Shown here one piece after another: positions 15,712 to 22,733 of a stretch of DNA of 28,527 nucleotides. Within the stretch, counting starts at the first letter, position 1; the number at the start of each line of letters is the position of its first letter. The stretch comes from an uncultured Muribaculum sp. (GTDB lineage: Bacteria > Bacteroidota > Bacteroidia > Bacteroidales > Muribaculaceae): positions 1-28,527 of the forward strand of contig CAJTSK010000032.1 of the NCBI GenBank assembly GCA_910578835.1, given 5' to 3'. The position numbers and the translations under genes are program-made. The notes beneath the pieces were generated by a model. It was not told the origin of the DNA. It saw nothing but the letters and a program-made list of their open reading frames with translations, and did not search any database.

Positions 15712-16188
15712 TTAGAAACGGAAATGGGCGAATGCGCGGTTAGCCTCTGCCATCTTGTGCATATCTTCTTTACGCTTGTATGCGCCGCCTTGCTCGTTGT
15801 ATGCGTCTACAATTTCAGCTGCAAGCTTGTCAGCCATGGTCTTGCCACCACGCTTGCGTGCATAGATGATAAGATTCTTCATCGAGATAGACTCTTTGCG
15901 GTCGGGGCGGATCTCAGTAGGAACCTGGAATGTGGCACCGCCGACACGACGCGACTTAACCTCTACCTGGGGAGTCACATTCTCAAGTGCCTTCTTCCAG
16001 ATTTCAAGGGCGGTCTTCTCTTCGTTGGGCAATTTTGACTTCACAGTCTCAAGTGCGGTATAGAATATTGTGTAAGAAGTGTTCTTTTTACCGTCATACA
16101 TGAGGTGGTTTACAAACTTAGACACTCTTACGTCATGAAAAACGGGATCGGGCAATACAATCCGTTTTTTAGGCTTTGCTTTTCTCAT
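15712..16188 (-). CDS. rpsG: 30S ribosomal protein S7
   Basis: S7 nucleates assembly of the small-subunit head and lines the E-site mRNA exit. The 158-residue protein starts MRKAKPKKRIVLPDPVFHDV. It carries FVNHLMYDGKKNTSYTIFYT and the family helices ALEIWKKALENVTPQVEVKS and GGATFQVPTEIRPDRKESIS. The C-terminal part ends with KMAEANRAFAHFRF. It lies 165 bases after rpsL and 36 bases before fusA. Confidence 0.98.
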   Translation of the reverse strand: MRKAKPKKRIVLPDPVFHDVRVSKFVNHLMYDGKKNTSYTIFYTALETVKSKLPNEEKTALEIWKKALENVTPQVEVKSRRVGGATFQVPTEIRPDRKESISMKNLIIYARKRGGKTMADKLAAEIVDAYNEQGGAYKRKEDMHKMAEANRAFAHFRF

Positions 16189-16353
16189 TGTTTAATTAAG
16201 TTGTGTTTTTGGTTGCTTGGCTGCTTTTTATTCTTCAACTCGGCTCTCTTGCCTCGTTTACTCAACCTAAATTGCTGTCCAATAAATCAAAAACGAAGTT
16301 GTAATTAACTGGGTTTTGTTTATCTCTGCTGCTCTTTGAGCGCCGGGCGTTTA

Positions 16354-16758
16354 TTACTTCTTACCCTTTGCTGCGGGGGCTGCTCCCGGTTTCGGACGCT
16401 TAGCTCCGTACTTTGAACGACGCTGTGTACGATCCTTTACTCCGCTGGTATCAAGTGTTCCGCGCACAATGTGGTAACGCACACCGGGAAGGTCCTTTAC
16501 ACGACCACCGCGAACAAGCACGATTGAGTGCTCCTGAAGGTTGTGACCTTCGCCCGGGATGTAAGAGTTAACCTCTTTTCCGTTGGTGAGACGAACACGT
16601 GCGACTTTACGCATTGCAGAGTTAGGCTTCTTGGGGGTTGTGGTGTAAACTCTCACACAAACGCCACGACGCTGCGGGCAGCTGTCAAGCGCAGGAGACT
16701 TACTCTTATCCTCAAGAGCTACACGTCCTTTTCTTACTAATTGCTGAATTGTAGGCAT
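16354..16758 (-). CDS. rpsL: 30S ribosomal protein S12
   Basis: S12 sits at the decoding centre and governs accuracy. The 134-residue protein begins MPTIQQLVRKGRVALEDKSK and has the highly conserved TTTPKKPNSAMRKVARVRLT and GGRVKDLPGVRYHIVRGTLD. The lysines that change in streptomycin-resistant strains of other bacteria are wild type here (K43-K44 in PKKPNSA and K88 in GGRVKD), so a streptomycin-sensitive ribosome is predicted for this site. The Cys residues in DSCPQRRGVC are also conserved. This is the first gene of the cluster, about 140 bases after the promoter. Confidence 0.98.
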   Translation of the reverse strand: MPTIQQLVRKGRVALEDKSKSPALDSCPQRRGVCVRVYTTTPKKPNSAMRKVARVRLTNGKEVNSYIPGEGHNLQEHSIVLVRGGRVKDLPGVRYHIVRGTLDTSGVKDRTQRRSKYGAKRPKPGAAPAAKGKK

Positions 16759-16897
16759 CTTAGTTGTTGTTTTTACTTAAATGTTTATTATCGTTGTTAT
16801 TCTTCGTTTATCCTCAGCATAACAGCGCAAGCCACCTATCATCTTGAATCTCAATTCTATAGATAGGGCAACTCGCGTTACACGCTCAAAAACTTTG

Positions 16898-16929
16898 CAA
16901 AGTTAGCGACTAAATTGCTATTTTCCAAA
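16898..16929 (-). promoter_or_regulatory. Bacteroidetes-type promoter for the rpsL-led cluster
   Basis: On the minus strand TTTG (16926-16929) is followed after exactly 20 bases by TAACTTTG (16898-16905), which fits the phylum consensus TTTG-N19-21-TAnnTTTG. Transcription should start near 16891 and leave an untranslated leader of about 130 bases before rpsL. No other clear promoter was found inside the ribosomal cluster, so much of it may be read from here, although internal promoters that depart from consensus cannot be excluded. Confidence 0.8.
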
Positions 16930-17032
16930 TAATTCGCTCTAAAATCGCGCTTTTTTACGATTATTATCACCCGAAGCAGCTTTTCACGCCTTTTCAGCAC
17001 ATTTTATTTCCTTTAATATATTTTAACGACGC

Positions 17033-17069
17033 AAAAAAAGGGACAGCCCCGGAAAACCGGCGCCGCCCC
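17033..17069 (-). terminator. Intrinsic terminator after the M56 peptidase gene
   Basis: On the minus strand a GC-rich hairpin has arms at 17057-17069 and 17040-17052 (13 bases each, one mismatch and two G-U pairs) and a TTTT loop, and is followed by seven T residues (17033-17039). It lies 54 bases after the blaR-like stop codon, so it ends the BlaI/M56 transcript before the ribosomal promoter. Confidence 0.9.
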
Positions 17070-17123
17070 TCACCTCTCACTGACAGAGTTTCATTTCATC
17101 CCTACCCCGCTCTTTCAAGCGTG

Positions 17124-18836
17124 TCATCGCCTCGCAGGCATTATGCCGCTTACAGCCGGCATATGCGACCTTCCGTCATAGAAATCCAGCTTCTTGACAT
17201 TATCTTTCACTTTGTCAAAGGCGAAATATGCACCGAATGTCTTGCATTCCGGATCATTATTGTCATTCACATCTCCATAAAGCGCGTTGCGCAGCATATA
17301 TTTGTTGCCTTCTTCATCTTGCAGATAAGAGTTTTCATAAATTTTCATGTTTGCCAGACAACTGAGGGAGGCTACCCTCATCACCGTGACTTCTTCGTTA
17401 AATATCACCTCTTTGACATACAGAGGCACATTATATGACGAGACAACACTTTCCGGGTCTTCCCACTTCTTTCCTTTCACCTCGGGAAGACGAGGGGCTT
17501 TCCAGTCAGTGAGCGTTCTCAATGCGTCTACACCCCGGGCAACTTTCTGAGAGTAGGAAGCCGAATTTTCCAGATAATAAGTACCGTTCATGACATGCAG
17601 GGTCACCGTCTCTCCCGGCACAAAGAAGAGGTCGATCCAGGCCGGACAAAGCTTTCCGCCGGGGAATATGCAACGCACACGACCCGCCGACAGCCGGTCA
17701 AGCGAGATGCTGTATCTGAATCGCTTGTTTACTACCGGCACAGTCACTACGGGGGTGTCGCCGTTGATATGTAGATAGTCGTCGGCAAGATAGATGTTAT
17801 AGCATGAGTCGGTGATTTCAGGAGCGACTACCCCCTCAATTGTAAACACACCCGGCGGCTGCAAGCGGCCCATATCGGCAAGGTCAGAAGACTCATATAT
17901 CACCTCGGCATCACCTGCCGTAAATGTACATGCACAGAACAGCAACACAAGCCACACCCCGGCACCGATTTTACCCGCACGTCTGAGTGTACCGGCTGTG
18001 GAATTACGCATCTCTATGAAGCGGCGGCGTATAAACGACTGATTGAAATTGCTGGCATAACTGCTACTGTCACCCATCACCTGCTCCAGCAATATTGCCT
18101 GATAGACACTCCTGTCAACTCCGCTTTTAAGCACTTCGCTGTCAGCCTCAAACTCATGGACATTTCTCAATTCATTGCGTGACGCCCACAAAAAAGGATT
18201 AAACCACATAATCCGCGTCACAAGCTCCATCACCCACACATCCACATAATGCCGGTGACTTATATGTGCCTTTTCATGACGCATGATATAGTCTTCTTTT
18301 TCTCCGCAACATGTTTCAGGCATAAAAATAGTGCGCCCGAAGGAACATGGAGCCGCCACCTTTCCTGACTTGACAAGACCATATCCCTCTGGAGTAAACT
18401 CAAGTTTCATACGCCGGCTCATAGTCGCCAGGCATATCATCCTGTACACGCCCACGGCAACAAGCACCGTTGCCACGACAGCCCATATTATCAACATGAG
18501 ATTCGCGTAGTCAATAGCCGACACCACTCCGCCTGCCTCTCCATGAGCCATAGCTTCTGCGAGCGCGTCACCGCCTCCAACACCCCCTAAAGTCCGCTCC
18601 GCTTTTTCAGCGACAACCACAGCAGGAGTAAGAGCGCTCGCCGTCACCACTACCGGCTCCGGCTGATACACCCTGATAGTAACAACGCCCATCAACACCG
18701 AAACAAACGGAATCAGGAGCAGGTACATACGTGATACCGTGTAAGTGGCACGGTTCCTCAGTACAAACCAATAAAATGCTAACAACAATCCTGACGAAGC
18801 TATAAGCTTCCCAAGAACGATAAATGCACCTGTCAT
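17124..18836 (-). CDS. BlaR1-like M56 membrane metallopeptidase with an atypical C-terminal sensor domain
   Basis: The 570-residue protein is a membrane-bound M56 peptidase of the BlaR1/MecR1 family, which is expected to relieve repression by the neighbouring BlaI-type protein by proteolysis. Hydrophobic segments lie at about residues 4-25, 36-54, 112-136 and 288-304. The zinc site is HEKAH at 187-191, with HEFEAD at 227-232 supplying the likely third ligand. After the last membrane segment an outward-facing domain of about 265 residues follows. It has no SxxK/SxN penicillin-binding motifs. Its first half (VFTIEGVV, FVPGETVTLHVMNGTYYLEN) resembles the beta-sandwich seen at the front of Bacteroidetes thioredoxin-like lipoproteins (DUF4369-like), which is only an inference. 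It starts 21 bases after the repressor gene. Confidence 0.88.
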   Translation of the reverse strand: MTGAFIVLGKLIASSGLLLAFYWFVLRNRATYTVSRMYLLLIPFVSVLMGVVTIRVYQPEPVVVTASALTPAVVVAEKAERTLGGVGGGDALAEAMAHGEAGGVVSAIDYANLMLIIWAVVATVLVAVGVYRMICLATMSRRMKLEFTPEGYGLVKSGKVAAPCSFGRTIFMPETCCGEKEDYIMRHEKAHISHRHYVDVWVMELVTRIMWFNPFLWASRNELRNVHEFEADSEVLKSGVDRSVYQAILLEQVMGDSSSYASNFNQSFIRRRFIEMRNSTAGTLRRAGKIGAGVWLVLLFCACTFTAGDAEVIYESSDLADMGRLQPPGVFTIEGVVAPEITDSCYNIYLADDYLHINGDTPVVTVPVVNKRFRYSISLDRLSAGRVRCIFPGGKLCPAWIDLFFVPGETVTLHVMNGTYYLENSASYSQKVARGVDALRTLTDWKAPRLPEVKGKKWEDPESVVSSYNVPLYVKEVIFNEEVTVMRVASLSCLANMKIYENSYLQDEEGNKYMLRNALYGDVNDNNDPECKTFGAYFAFDKVKDNVKKLDFYDGRSHMPAVSGIMPARR

Positions 18837-18857
18837 ATTTACTCTGTTTTTTTAAGA

Positions 18858-19226
18858 TTAATCCTTCATTTCCTTCAATATCTCTTCCAGCTCCTTCTTG
18901 CTGATTTTCTCATGCCTCGCAAAAAATGAGAGAAATGACTTTGCCGACCCCTTAAACAAGGTGTTGCGGGTCTCATCCATAAAATCGGCAAGATATTCCT
19001 CTCGCGAGAACCTGGGTTTATACGTGTTTGCCTTCCCCTGCTTCTCAAAGCCCACCACCTGCTTTTTAGTCAGCACCTGCATCACTGTCAGAATGGTTGT
19101 GTAAGCCGGCTTAGGCTCCGGCAACTTGTCGATTAGCTCGTTTACTGTCGCCTGACCTTTGTCCCACAATATATTCATGAGATTAAGCTCGGCTTTCGTG
19201 AGCGATTTGGTCTTTGATTCTTCCAT
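18858..19226 (-). CDS. BlaI/MecI-family transcriptional repressor
   Basis: This 122-residue protein is a dimeric winged-helix repressor. The N-terminal DNA-binding domain covers about residues 8-80 (LTKAELNLMNILWDKGQATV, then AYTTILTVMQVLTKKQVVGF in the recognition region). The C-terminal helical dimerisation part is at about 85-120. In the known family the partner M56 protease cleaves the repressor on signal, releasing the target genes. The pair is in one operon with the peptidase gene, and the operator array 19257-19301 lies just upstream, suggesting autoregulation. No beta-lactamase gene is adjacent, so the regulated output and the signal are unknown. Confidence 0.93.
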   Translation of the reverse strand: MEESKTKSLTKAELNLMNILWDKGQATVNELIDKLPEPKPAYTTILTVMQVLTKKQVVGFEKQGKANTYKPRFSREEYLADFMDETRNTLFKGSAKSFLSFFARHEKISKKELEEILKEMKD

Positions 19227-19256
19227 TGCTCTGTACTTTTTTATATTTGTTTTATA

Positions 19257-19301
19257 TACTATATTCCTCGTACTATATTTTTAGTACTGCAAATATAGTA
19301 C
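19257..19301 (-). promoter_or_regulatory. BlaI-type operator array overlapping the repressor promoter
   Basis: TACT half-sites recur at 19257, 19271 and 19285, exactly 14 bases apart. Two complete dyads of the form TACT-N8-AGTA are visible (19271-19286 and 19285-19300), sharing the central AGTACT. GTACTATATTT at 19270-19280 is also the exact reverse complement of 19291-19301. On the minus strand TATATTTG (19290-19297) fits the Bacteroidetes -7 box TAnnTTTG, although no good -33 box stands at the right distance. A repressor bound here would block the box, which fits autoregulation of the BlaI/M56 operon. Confidence 0.75.
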
Positions 19302-19443
19302 ATTTTCTCAACTCTATCTCACATTTTCCAAAAACCTTACCCCATTCACCCATATTTAACACATTTTAACCACAAACCATCTCCACTCGTAACCATTCAG
19401 CGATTCAAACTGGCACATTACACATAAATAGCAAGATGACATT

Positions 19444-19663
19444 TCCCCACAAGGGGATTTATCTCGTTTACCGCGGGTAATGCCGGAGGCATACCCGTGG
19501 TGAAGTGACGCACACAACCCCGCACCTACCCTGTAAGGGTTGCACAACCCAGCATGGAGGGATGCAACCCGCTCGGGGTTGGGAATATGGAGGGGAGTGG
19601 CGGAGCCACGGGTGCACCTCCGGCGCTACCCGCGGGTAACGTTATTTTGCCCTTTTAGGGCAA
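19444..19663. repeat. Hairpin-rich intergenic repeat, copy 1
   Basis: This 220-base non-coding element opens with a small hairpin (19444-19457, TCCCC-ACAA-GGGGA) and closes with another (19647-19663, TTGCCC, loop, GGGCAA). It contains several short tetraloop-like hairpins. It is colinear with 23346-23570, sharing blocks such as atctcgtt, ggttgcacaa, atgcaaccc and gccacgggYgcaccTYcggc. Near its ends it has the inverted pair cgtttaccgcgggta and the reverse complement of tacccgcgggtaacg. It lies between the repressor start and the cbiO end. I do not recognise a named family. Confidence 0.8.
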
Positions 19664-19859
19664 TGTCAGGGTTCTGTTTTCAGATCTCTAATATCAGGTG
19701 CAAGGTGTCAGTTTTCGGTTGTCAGGGAGGGGTGTGGAACGCATAGCTGCAATGACTGCCAGAAGGCTCATCCGCCGACTTAGACATCTAAACCACAGAG
19801 GGTTGTTTAAATTCGCGGAATAGCTACCACTCACCTTGCCACCGCTTATCCACACGCAG
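19664..19859. other. Non-coding stretch after cbiO, no gene seen
   Basis: This stretch lies between repeat copy 1 and the cbiO stop codon. No plausible coding sequence, RNA gene or U-tract terminator was found. AATGACTGC at 19751-19759 is the reverse complement of GCAGTCATT at 19856-19864, which spans the cbiO stop codon; the 96-base separation makes a functional hairpin uncertain. Confidence 0.5.
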
Positions 19860-20570
19860 TCATTCAAGGCCGGCGCGGTCGAGCAGGTTGCGGTCGGCAA
19901 ATATATCCTCGGTCTTGCCGTCGGCAAGCACATGTCCGCGCGACAATACTATCGTACGCGTACATAGCTCTTTGACCATCGCCATGTCGTGAGTGGCGAT
20001 GATACATGTATGTTTGAATCCCGCCACACGGTCAATCATCAGGCGTCGGGCATGAGGGTCAAGGTTGCTTGACGGCTCGTCGAGCACCAACACATCAGGC
20101 TCCATCGCGAGCACGCCGGCTATCGCCACACTGCGCTTCTGTCCGCCCGAAAGCTCATACACCGGGCGCGTCATCAGGTCATACGCCCCCATTGCTTTCA
20201 GCGATTCGCTCACACGCCGCTTCACCTCCTCTTCAGGCAGCTTCATGTTTACCGGACCGAAAGCCACATCCTCCTCCACCGTAGGCATGAAAAGCTGGTC
20301 ATCGGGATTCTGGAACACAAGCCCCACAGTACGCCTTATTATCGGCAAAGTGCTCTTAGTAATCGGCACATCACCGATCACCACACTCCCCTTCTGTGGC
20401 ATCAGCAACCCGTTGGTGTGCAGTATCAGGGTCGACTTTCCGGCACCGTTGGCACCGACAAGCCCCACCTTCTCCCCATGTGTAATCAGAAACGACACAT
20501 CGTCGAGCGCCTTCAACCCGTTGGGGTAGCTGTACGATACATGGTCAAATTTTATGTAATGATGGCTCAT
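19860..20570 (-). CDS. cbiO: Energy-coupling ATPase of a cobalt/nickel ECF importer
   Basis: This 236-residue ABC ATPase drives uptake through the CbiQ and CbiMN membrane parts. Walker A GANGAGKST is at residues 39-47, the Q-loop in VFQNPDDQLF at 85-94, the signature LSGGQ at 140-144, Walker B VLVLDEP at 160-166 and the switch histidine H194 (ATHD). The sequence QNPDDQLFMPTVEEDVAFGP is characteristic of ECF-type ATPases, including CbiO, rather than of ordinary importers. It follows cbiQ by 17 bases. There is one ATPase gene, so a homodimer is expected. Confidence 0.95.
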   Translation of the reverse strand: MSHHYIKFDHVSYSYPNGLKALDDVSFLITHGEKVGLVGANGAGKSTLILHTNGLLMPQKGSVVIGDVPITKSTLPIIRRTVGLVFQNPDDQLFMPTVEEDVAFGPVNMKLPEEEVKRRVSESLKAMGAYDLMTRPVYELSGGQKRSVAIAGVLAMEPDVLVLDEPSSNLDPHARRLMIDRVAGFKHTCIIATHDMAMVKELCTRTIVLSRGHVLADGKTEDIFADRNLLDRAGLE

Positions 20571-20587
20571 AGACTCTCCGTTCTTTT

Positions 20588-21373
20588 TTAAAATATAACA
20601 CTCATGTCAATCAGTCGGCATGCCGCAAACAGCATGGCTGAGACAGCGACAAACACGGTGTCGCGCATCCTCCAGCGCGACTTGACCAGAGAGTGCAGCT
20701 CACCCGTAAACCCTCTTGAAAGCATCGCAAGATGTATGCGCTGCGCACGGGCGACAGTGCGTATGAGCAACTGTCCCACAAATGTGCCCCACATCCCGAA
20801 CCCGTATCCTTTCCTGCCGTAACTGCGCGACTTGCGCGCACGGTCCATGTCAATCGCCTCTTCAACCAGCACATATATATAACGGTACACAAGCAGAAGC
20901 TGTGTCGTGAACACCGATGGCACACCCATACGGCTCAACCCGCGGCACACACGGTAAAACCCCGTGCTCATGATAAGCACAAGCACTATCTGCACCGACA
21001 ACAGTCCGCGCAACAATATCGACACAAATTCCACCCACCCCTTGCTAATAGTCACGCCGCCCGCCACGAGCATAGGCTCACGCTGGAAGACAGGATTGAA
21101 TATACCTATAAACGCTATAAACGGGAGCGTGTAAAGCGATTTCCTGAACACCTCGCCATAACTAATGCCACCCATCGCGCAAGCGATGATGGGAAATATC
21201 CAGAATATCACTATGCCTTGAAACGCATCGAGCGACACCGACAACACCGCTATTATATATATGAGCGTCACTATCGTCTTGCCACGCGCATCGAGGCGAT
21301 GGAGCAGACTCCCGCCACGCGAGGCATGCTCTACCTCATTAAATTCGCTCAATGCCTTTTCAAGCGCAGTCAT
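20588..21373 (-). CDS. cbiQ: Transmembrane coupling protein (T component) of the cobalt/nickel importer
   Basis: This 261-residue membrane protein couples ATP hydrolysis by CbiO to the substrate-binding CbiM. It has about five to six hydrophobic segments. The two cytoplasmic coupling motifs of the family appear as RARKSR at 178-183 and AMLSRGF at 216-222. The start was set at the ATG at 21371-21373 (MTALEKALSEFNEVEHASRG). A longer open frame to 21481 would overlap the end of cbiM by about 90 bases and adds a non-conserved leader. It lies 14 bases after cbiM and 17 bases before cbiO. Confidence 0.93.
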   Translation of the reverse strand: MTALEKALSEFNEVEHASRGGSLLHRLDARGKTIVTLIYIIAVLSVSLDAFQGIVIFWIFPIIACAMGGISYGEVFRKSLYTLPFIAFIGIFNPVFQREPMLVAGGVTISKGWVEFVSILLRGLLSVQIVLVLIMSTGFYRVCRGLSRMGVPSVFTTQLLLVYRYIYVLVEEAIDMDRARKSRSYGRKGYGFGMWGTFVGQLLIRTVARAQRIHLAMLSRGFTGELHSLVKSRWRMRDTVFVAVSAMLFAACRLIDMSVIF

Positions 21374-21387
21374 GACACAAGGGTGAT

Positions 21388-22359
21388 TTATCCGTTGGCA
21401 GGATGCTTTTTCTTGGTTAACAGCGCACACACGACCCACACGAGTGCCACAACGACACCACAGCCGATGATGCCCGACCATGTGCTTTCGTAATCTGGCA
21501 AAAACGATGTCGACTTCTGCACCGACGCTATAGTGCTTGCCACAGCAGCACCGGCGCCCGGAAGGTCGGCAGACCCGGTGATTTTAGATATCGACCATTC
21601 GAGCCCGTCGGGATAAGCCGAAGCAATCCAGGTAAACGCCACCCCGAGCACCAAAGCTATGCCGAGAAATATCCATGCCGCCCTTTTATAGCCGCCAGCA
21701 TGGGTTCCGGTCATATTGCGGTATCCGGCGAGGAGCGACGGCTGATACAGCTTTACAAAATAAAGCACTGCAGCTGTAGCTATACCCTCCCCTATTCCTA
21801 TAAAGAAGTGGATAGAAGTCATCAACCCGAGAAACTCCCTGGTCGGAAGCGCCGTCACACCCGAAAGCTCCGTCTCGGCAGTCACGAGCAGCGCGCCAAG
21901 CTCAAGCCCGACAACCGACGCCACGATTGCCGCCACGATTACGCGCCATGTCTTTTCACCGCCGCCTGCTATGGGGCGATATATAAAAGGATATGCAATC
22001 AAAGTCGAGCACACGCCCATGTTTAGCAGATTACACCCCAGCGCCATCAGACCGCCATCGGCAAATATCAGGCACTGCACCACAAGCACCGAGGCAAGCG
22101 TCAGAAAAGCCGCCCACGGACCCAGCAGCGCGCCAAGCAATATGCCACCCACAATATGTCCGCTCGATCCGGTGCCGGGGATGGTAAAATTGATCATCTG
22201 GGCAGCAAACACAAACGCGCCCATCACCCCCATGAGGGGGACAAGATTTTCGGTGGCACTACTTTTTACTTTATGTGCCGAAACAGCAAGCAGTGTCACC
22301 GACACTGCCGCAGCCACTCCCGCTACCGCCGGCGAGACAAGAGCATCAGCCATGTGCAT
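21388..22359 (-). CDS. cbiM: Substrate-specific component CbiM fused to a CbiN/PDGLE domain
   Basis: This 323-residue membrane protein binds the metal ion (Co2+ or Ni2+) for an ECF-type importer. It starts MHMADALVSP: in characterised NikM/CbiM proteins the free amino end and His2 bind the metal, and a further His corresponds to H68 here (GSSGHIVG). The CbiM part covers about residues 1-215. A C-terminal part with two hydrophobic segments carries PDGLEW at 250-255, the mark of CbiN/NikN-type small subunits, so the two are fused in one chain. Cobalt versus nickel cannot be decided from sequence alone. It is the first gene of cbiMQO and diverges from the sigma factor gene. Confidence 0.94.
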   Translation of the reverse strand: MHMADALVSPAVAGVAAAVSVTLLAVSAHKVKSSATENLVPLMGVMGAFVFAAQMINFTIPGTGSSGHIVGGILLGALLGPWAAFLTLASVLVVQCLIFADGGLMALGCNLLNMGVCSTLIAYPFIYRPIAGGGEKTWRVIVAAIVASVVGLELGALLVTAETELSGVTALPTREFLGLMTSIHFFIGIGEGIATAAVLYFVKLYQPSLLAGYRNMTGTHAGGYKRAAWIFLGIALVLGVAFTWIASAYPDGLEWSISKITGSADLPGAGAAVASTIASVQKSTSFLPDYESTWSGIIGCGVVVALVWVVCALLTKKKHPANG

Positions 22360-22570
22360 AATTATCCTTTTATGAGTTTCAATTATACAACACCTTCCGC
22401 GTCATTTCAGTTTATAGCAGACTCCACCACCTCCCACTCGATGCCCTGTTTTGTAACATCACCAAGACCACGCCACAAGCCATATTTCATCAATGTCACA
22501 GAATATCTACTACACTGTAACAATTATGTAATTCTTAAATCAAAATTTTAAACCCTGTTGTATAGGCGTT

Positions 22571-22592
22571 TATGTTTTAACATAAGTTAAAA
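22571..22592. promoter_or_regulatory. Overlapping palindromes between cbiM and the sigma factor gene
   Basis: TTTTAAC (22575-22581) and GTTAAAA (22586-22592) are exact reverse complements with a 4-base spacer. TATGTT (22571-22576) and AACATA (22579-22584) form a second dyad with a 2-base spacer, sharing bases. The element lies upstream of the sigma gene promoter and may be an operator for one or both genes. The base composition is AT-rich, so chance is possible. Confidence 0.35.
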
Positions 22593-22615
22593 ATGAAAAT
22601 TTGCCGTAATTTTTA

Positions 22616-22645
22616 TTTGTATTCTAAAATTTATCCATACATTTG
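22616..22645 (+). promoter_or_regulatory. Bacteroidetes-type promoter for the sigma factor gene
   Basis: TTTG at 22616-22619 is followed after 18 bases by TACATTTG at 22638-22645, which matches TAnnTTTG. The spacing is one base shorter than the usual 19-21. Transcription would start near 22650 and leave a leader of about 80 bases before the ATG at 22734. The pattern is that of the housekeeping sigma factor. Confidence 0.65.
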
Positions 22646-22733
22646 TATTGTAATCGTTCTGTAACACCATTGCAAGATGATTGCAACAAACAAAACAGAA
22701 TGATATAACCAACAAAAACAACAACTATCGATT

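Larger units (their letters stand above)
22360..22733. other. Divergent control region between cbiM and the sigma factor gene
   Basis: This 374-base AT-rich region holds the promoters of two divergent genes. Towards the sigma gene, TACATTTG is at 22638-22645. Overlapping inverted repeats lie at 22571-22592. For cbiM only a weak -7 box was seen (AAATTTTG on the minus strand, 22541-22548) without a -33 box. No cobalamin riboswitch or NiCo riboswitch pattern could be recognised in the leader of cbiM. Confidence 0.6.

Noticed and set aside
16777..16842. 21-codon open frame in the rpsL leader (MIGGLRCYAEDKRRITTIIN and I)
   Set aside because: A frame this short arises easily by chance, with no ribosome-binding signal and no known leader peptide pattern.
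19540..19746. Small plus-strand open frame in repeat copy 1, and frames on both strands in copy 2 (23392-23631 and 23421-23615)
   Set aside because: The frames are not shared between the two copies and the sequence is dominated by hairpins, so they are unlikely to be genes.
21374..21481. Longer start for cbiQ at 21481
   Set aside because: The added 36 residues overlap the end of cbiM and are unlike the family start; the ATG at 21371-21373 gives a normal start 14 bases after cbiM.
20732..21493. Long plus-strand open frame of 253 codons opposite cbiQ
   Set aside because: It lies entirely antisense to a recognisable membrane protein gene, has no family resemblance and is rich in His, Arg and Thr, as expected of a shadow frame.
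22360..22570. Cobalamin or NiCo riboswitch upstream of cbiM
   Set aside because: The conserved core blocks of either riboswitch class were looked for on the minus strand and not found; a covariance search would be decisive.
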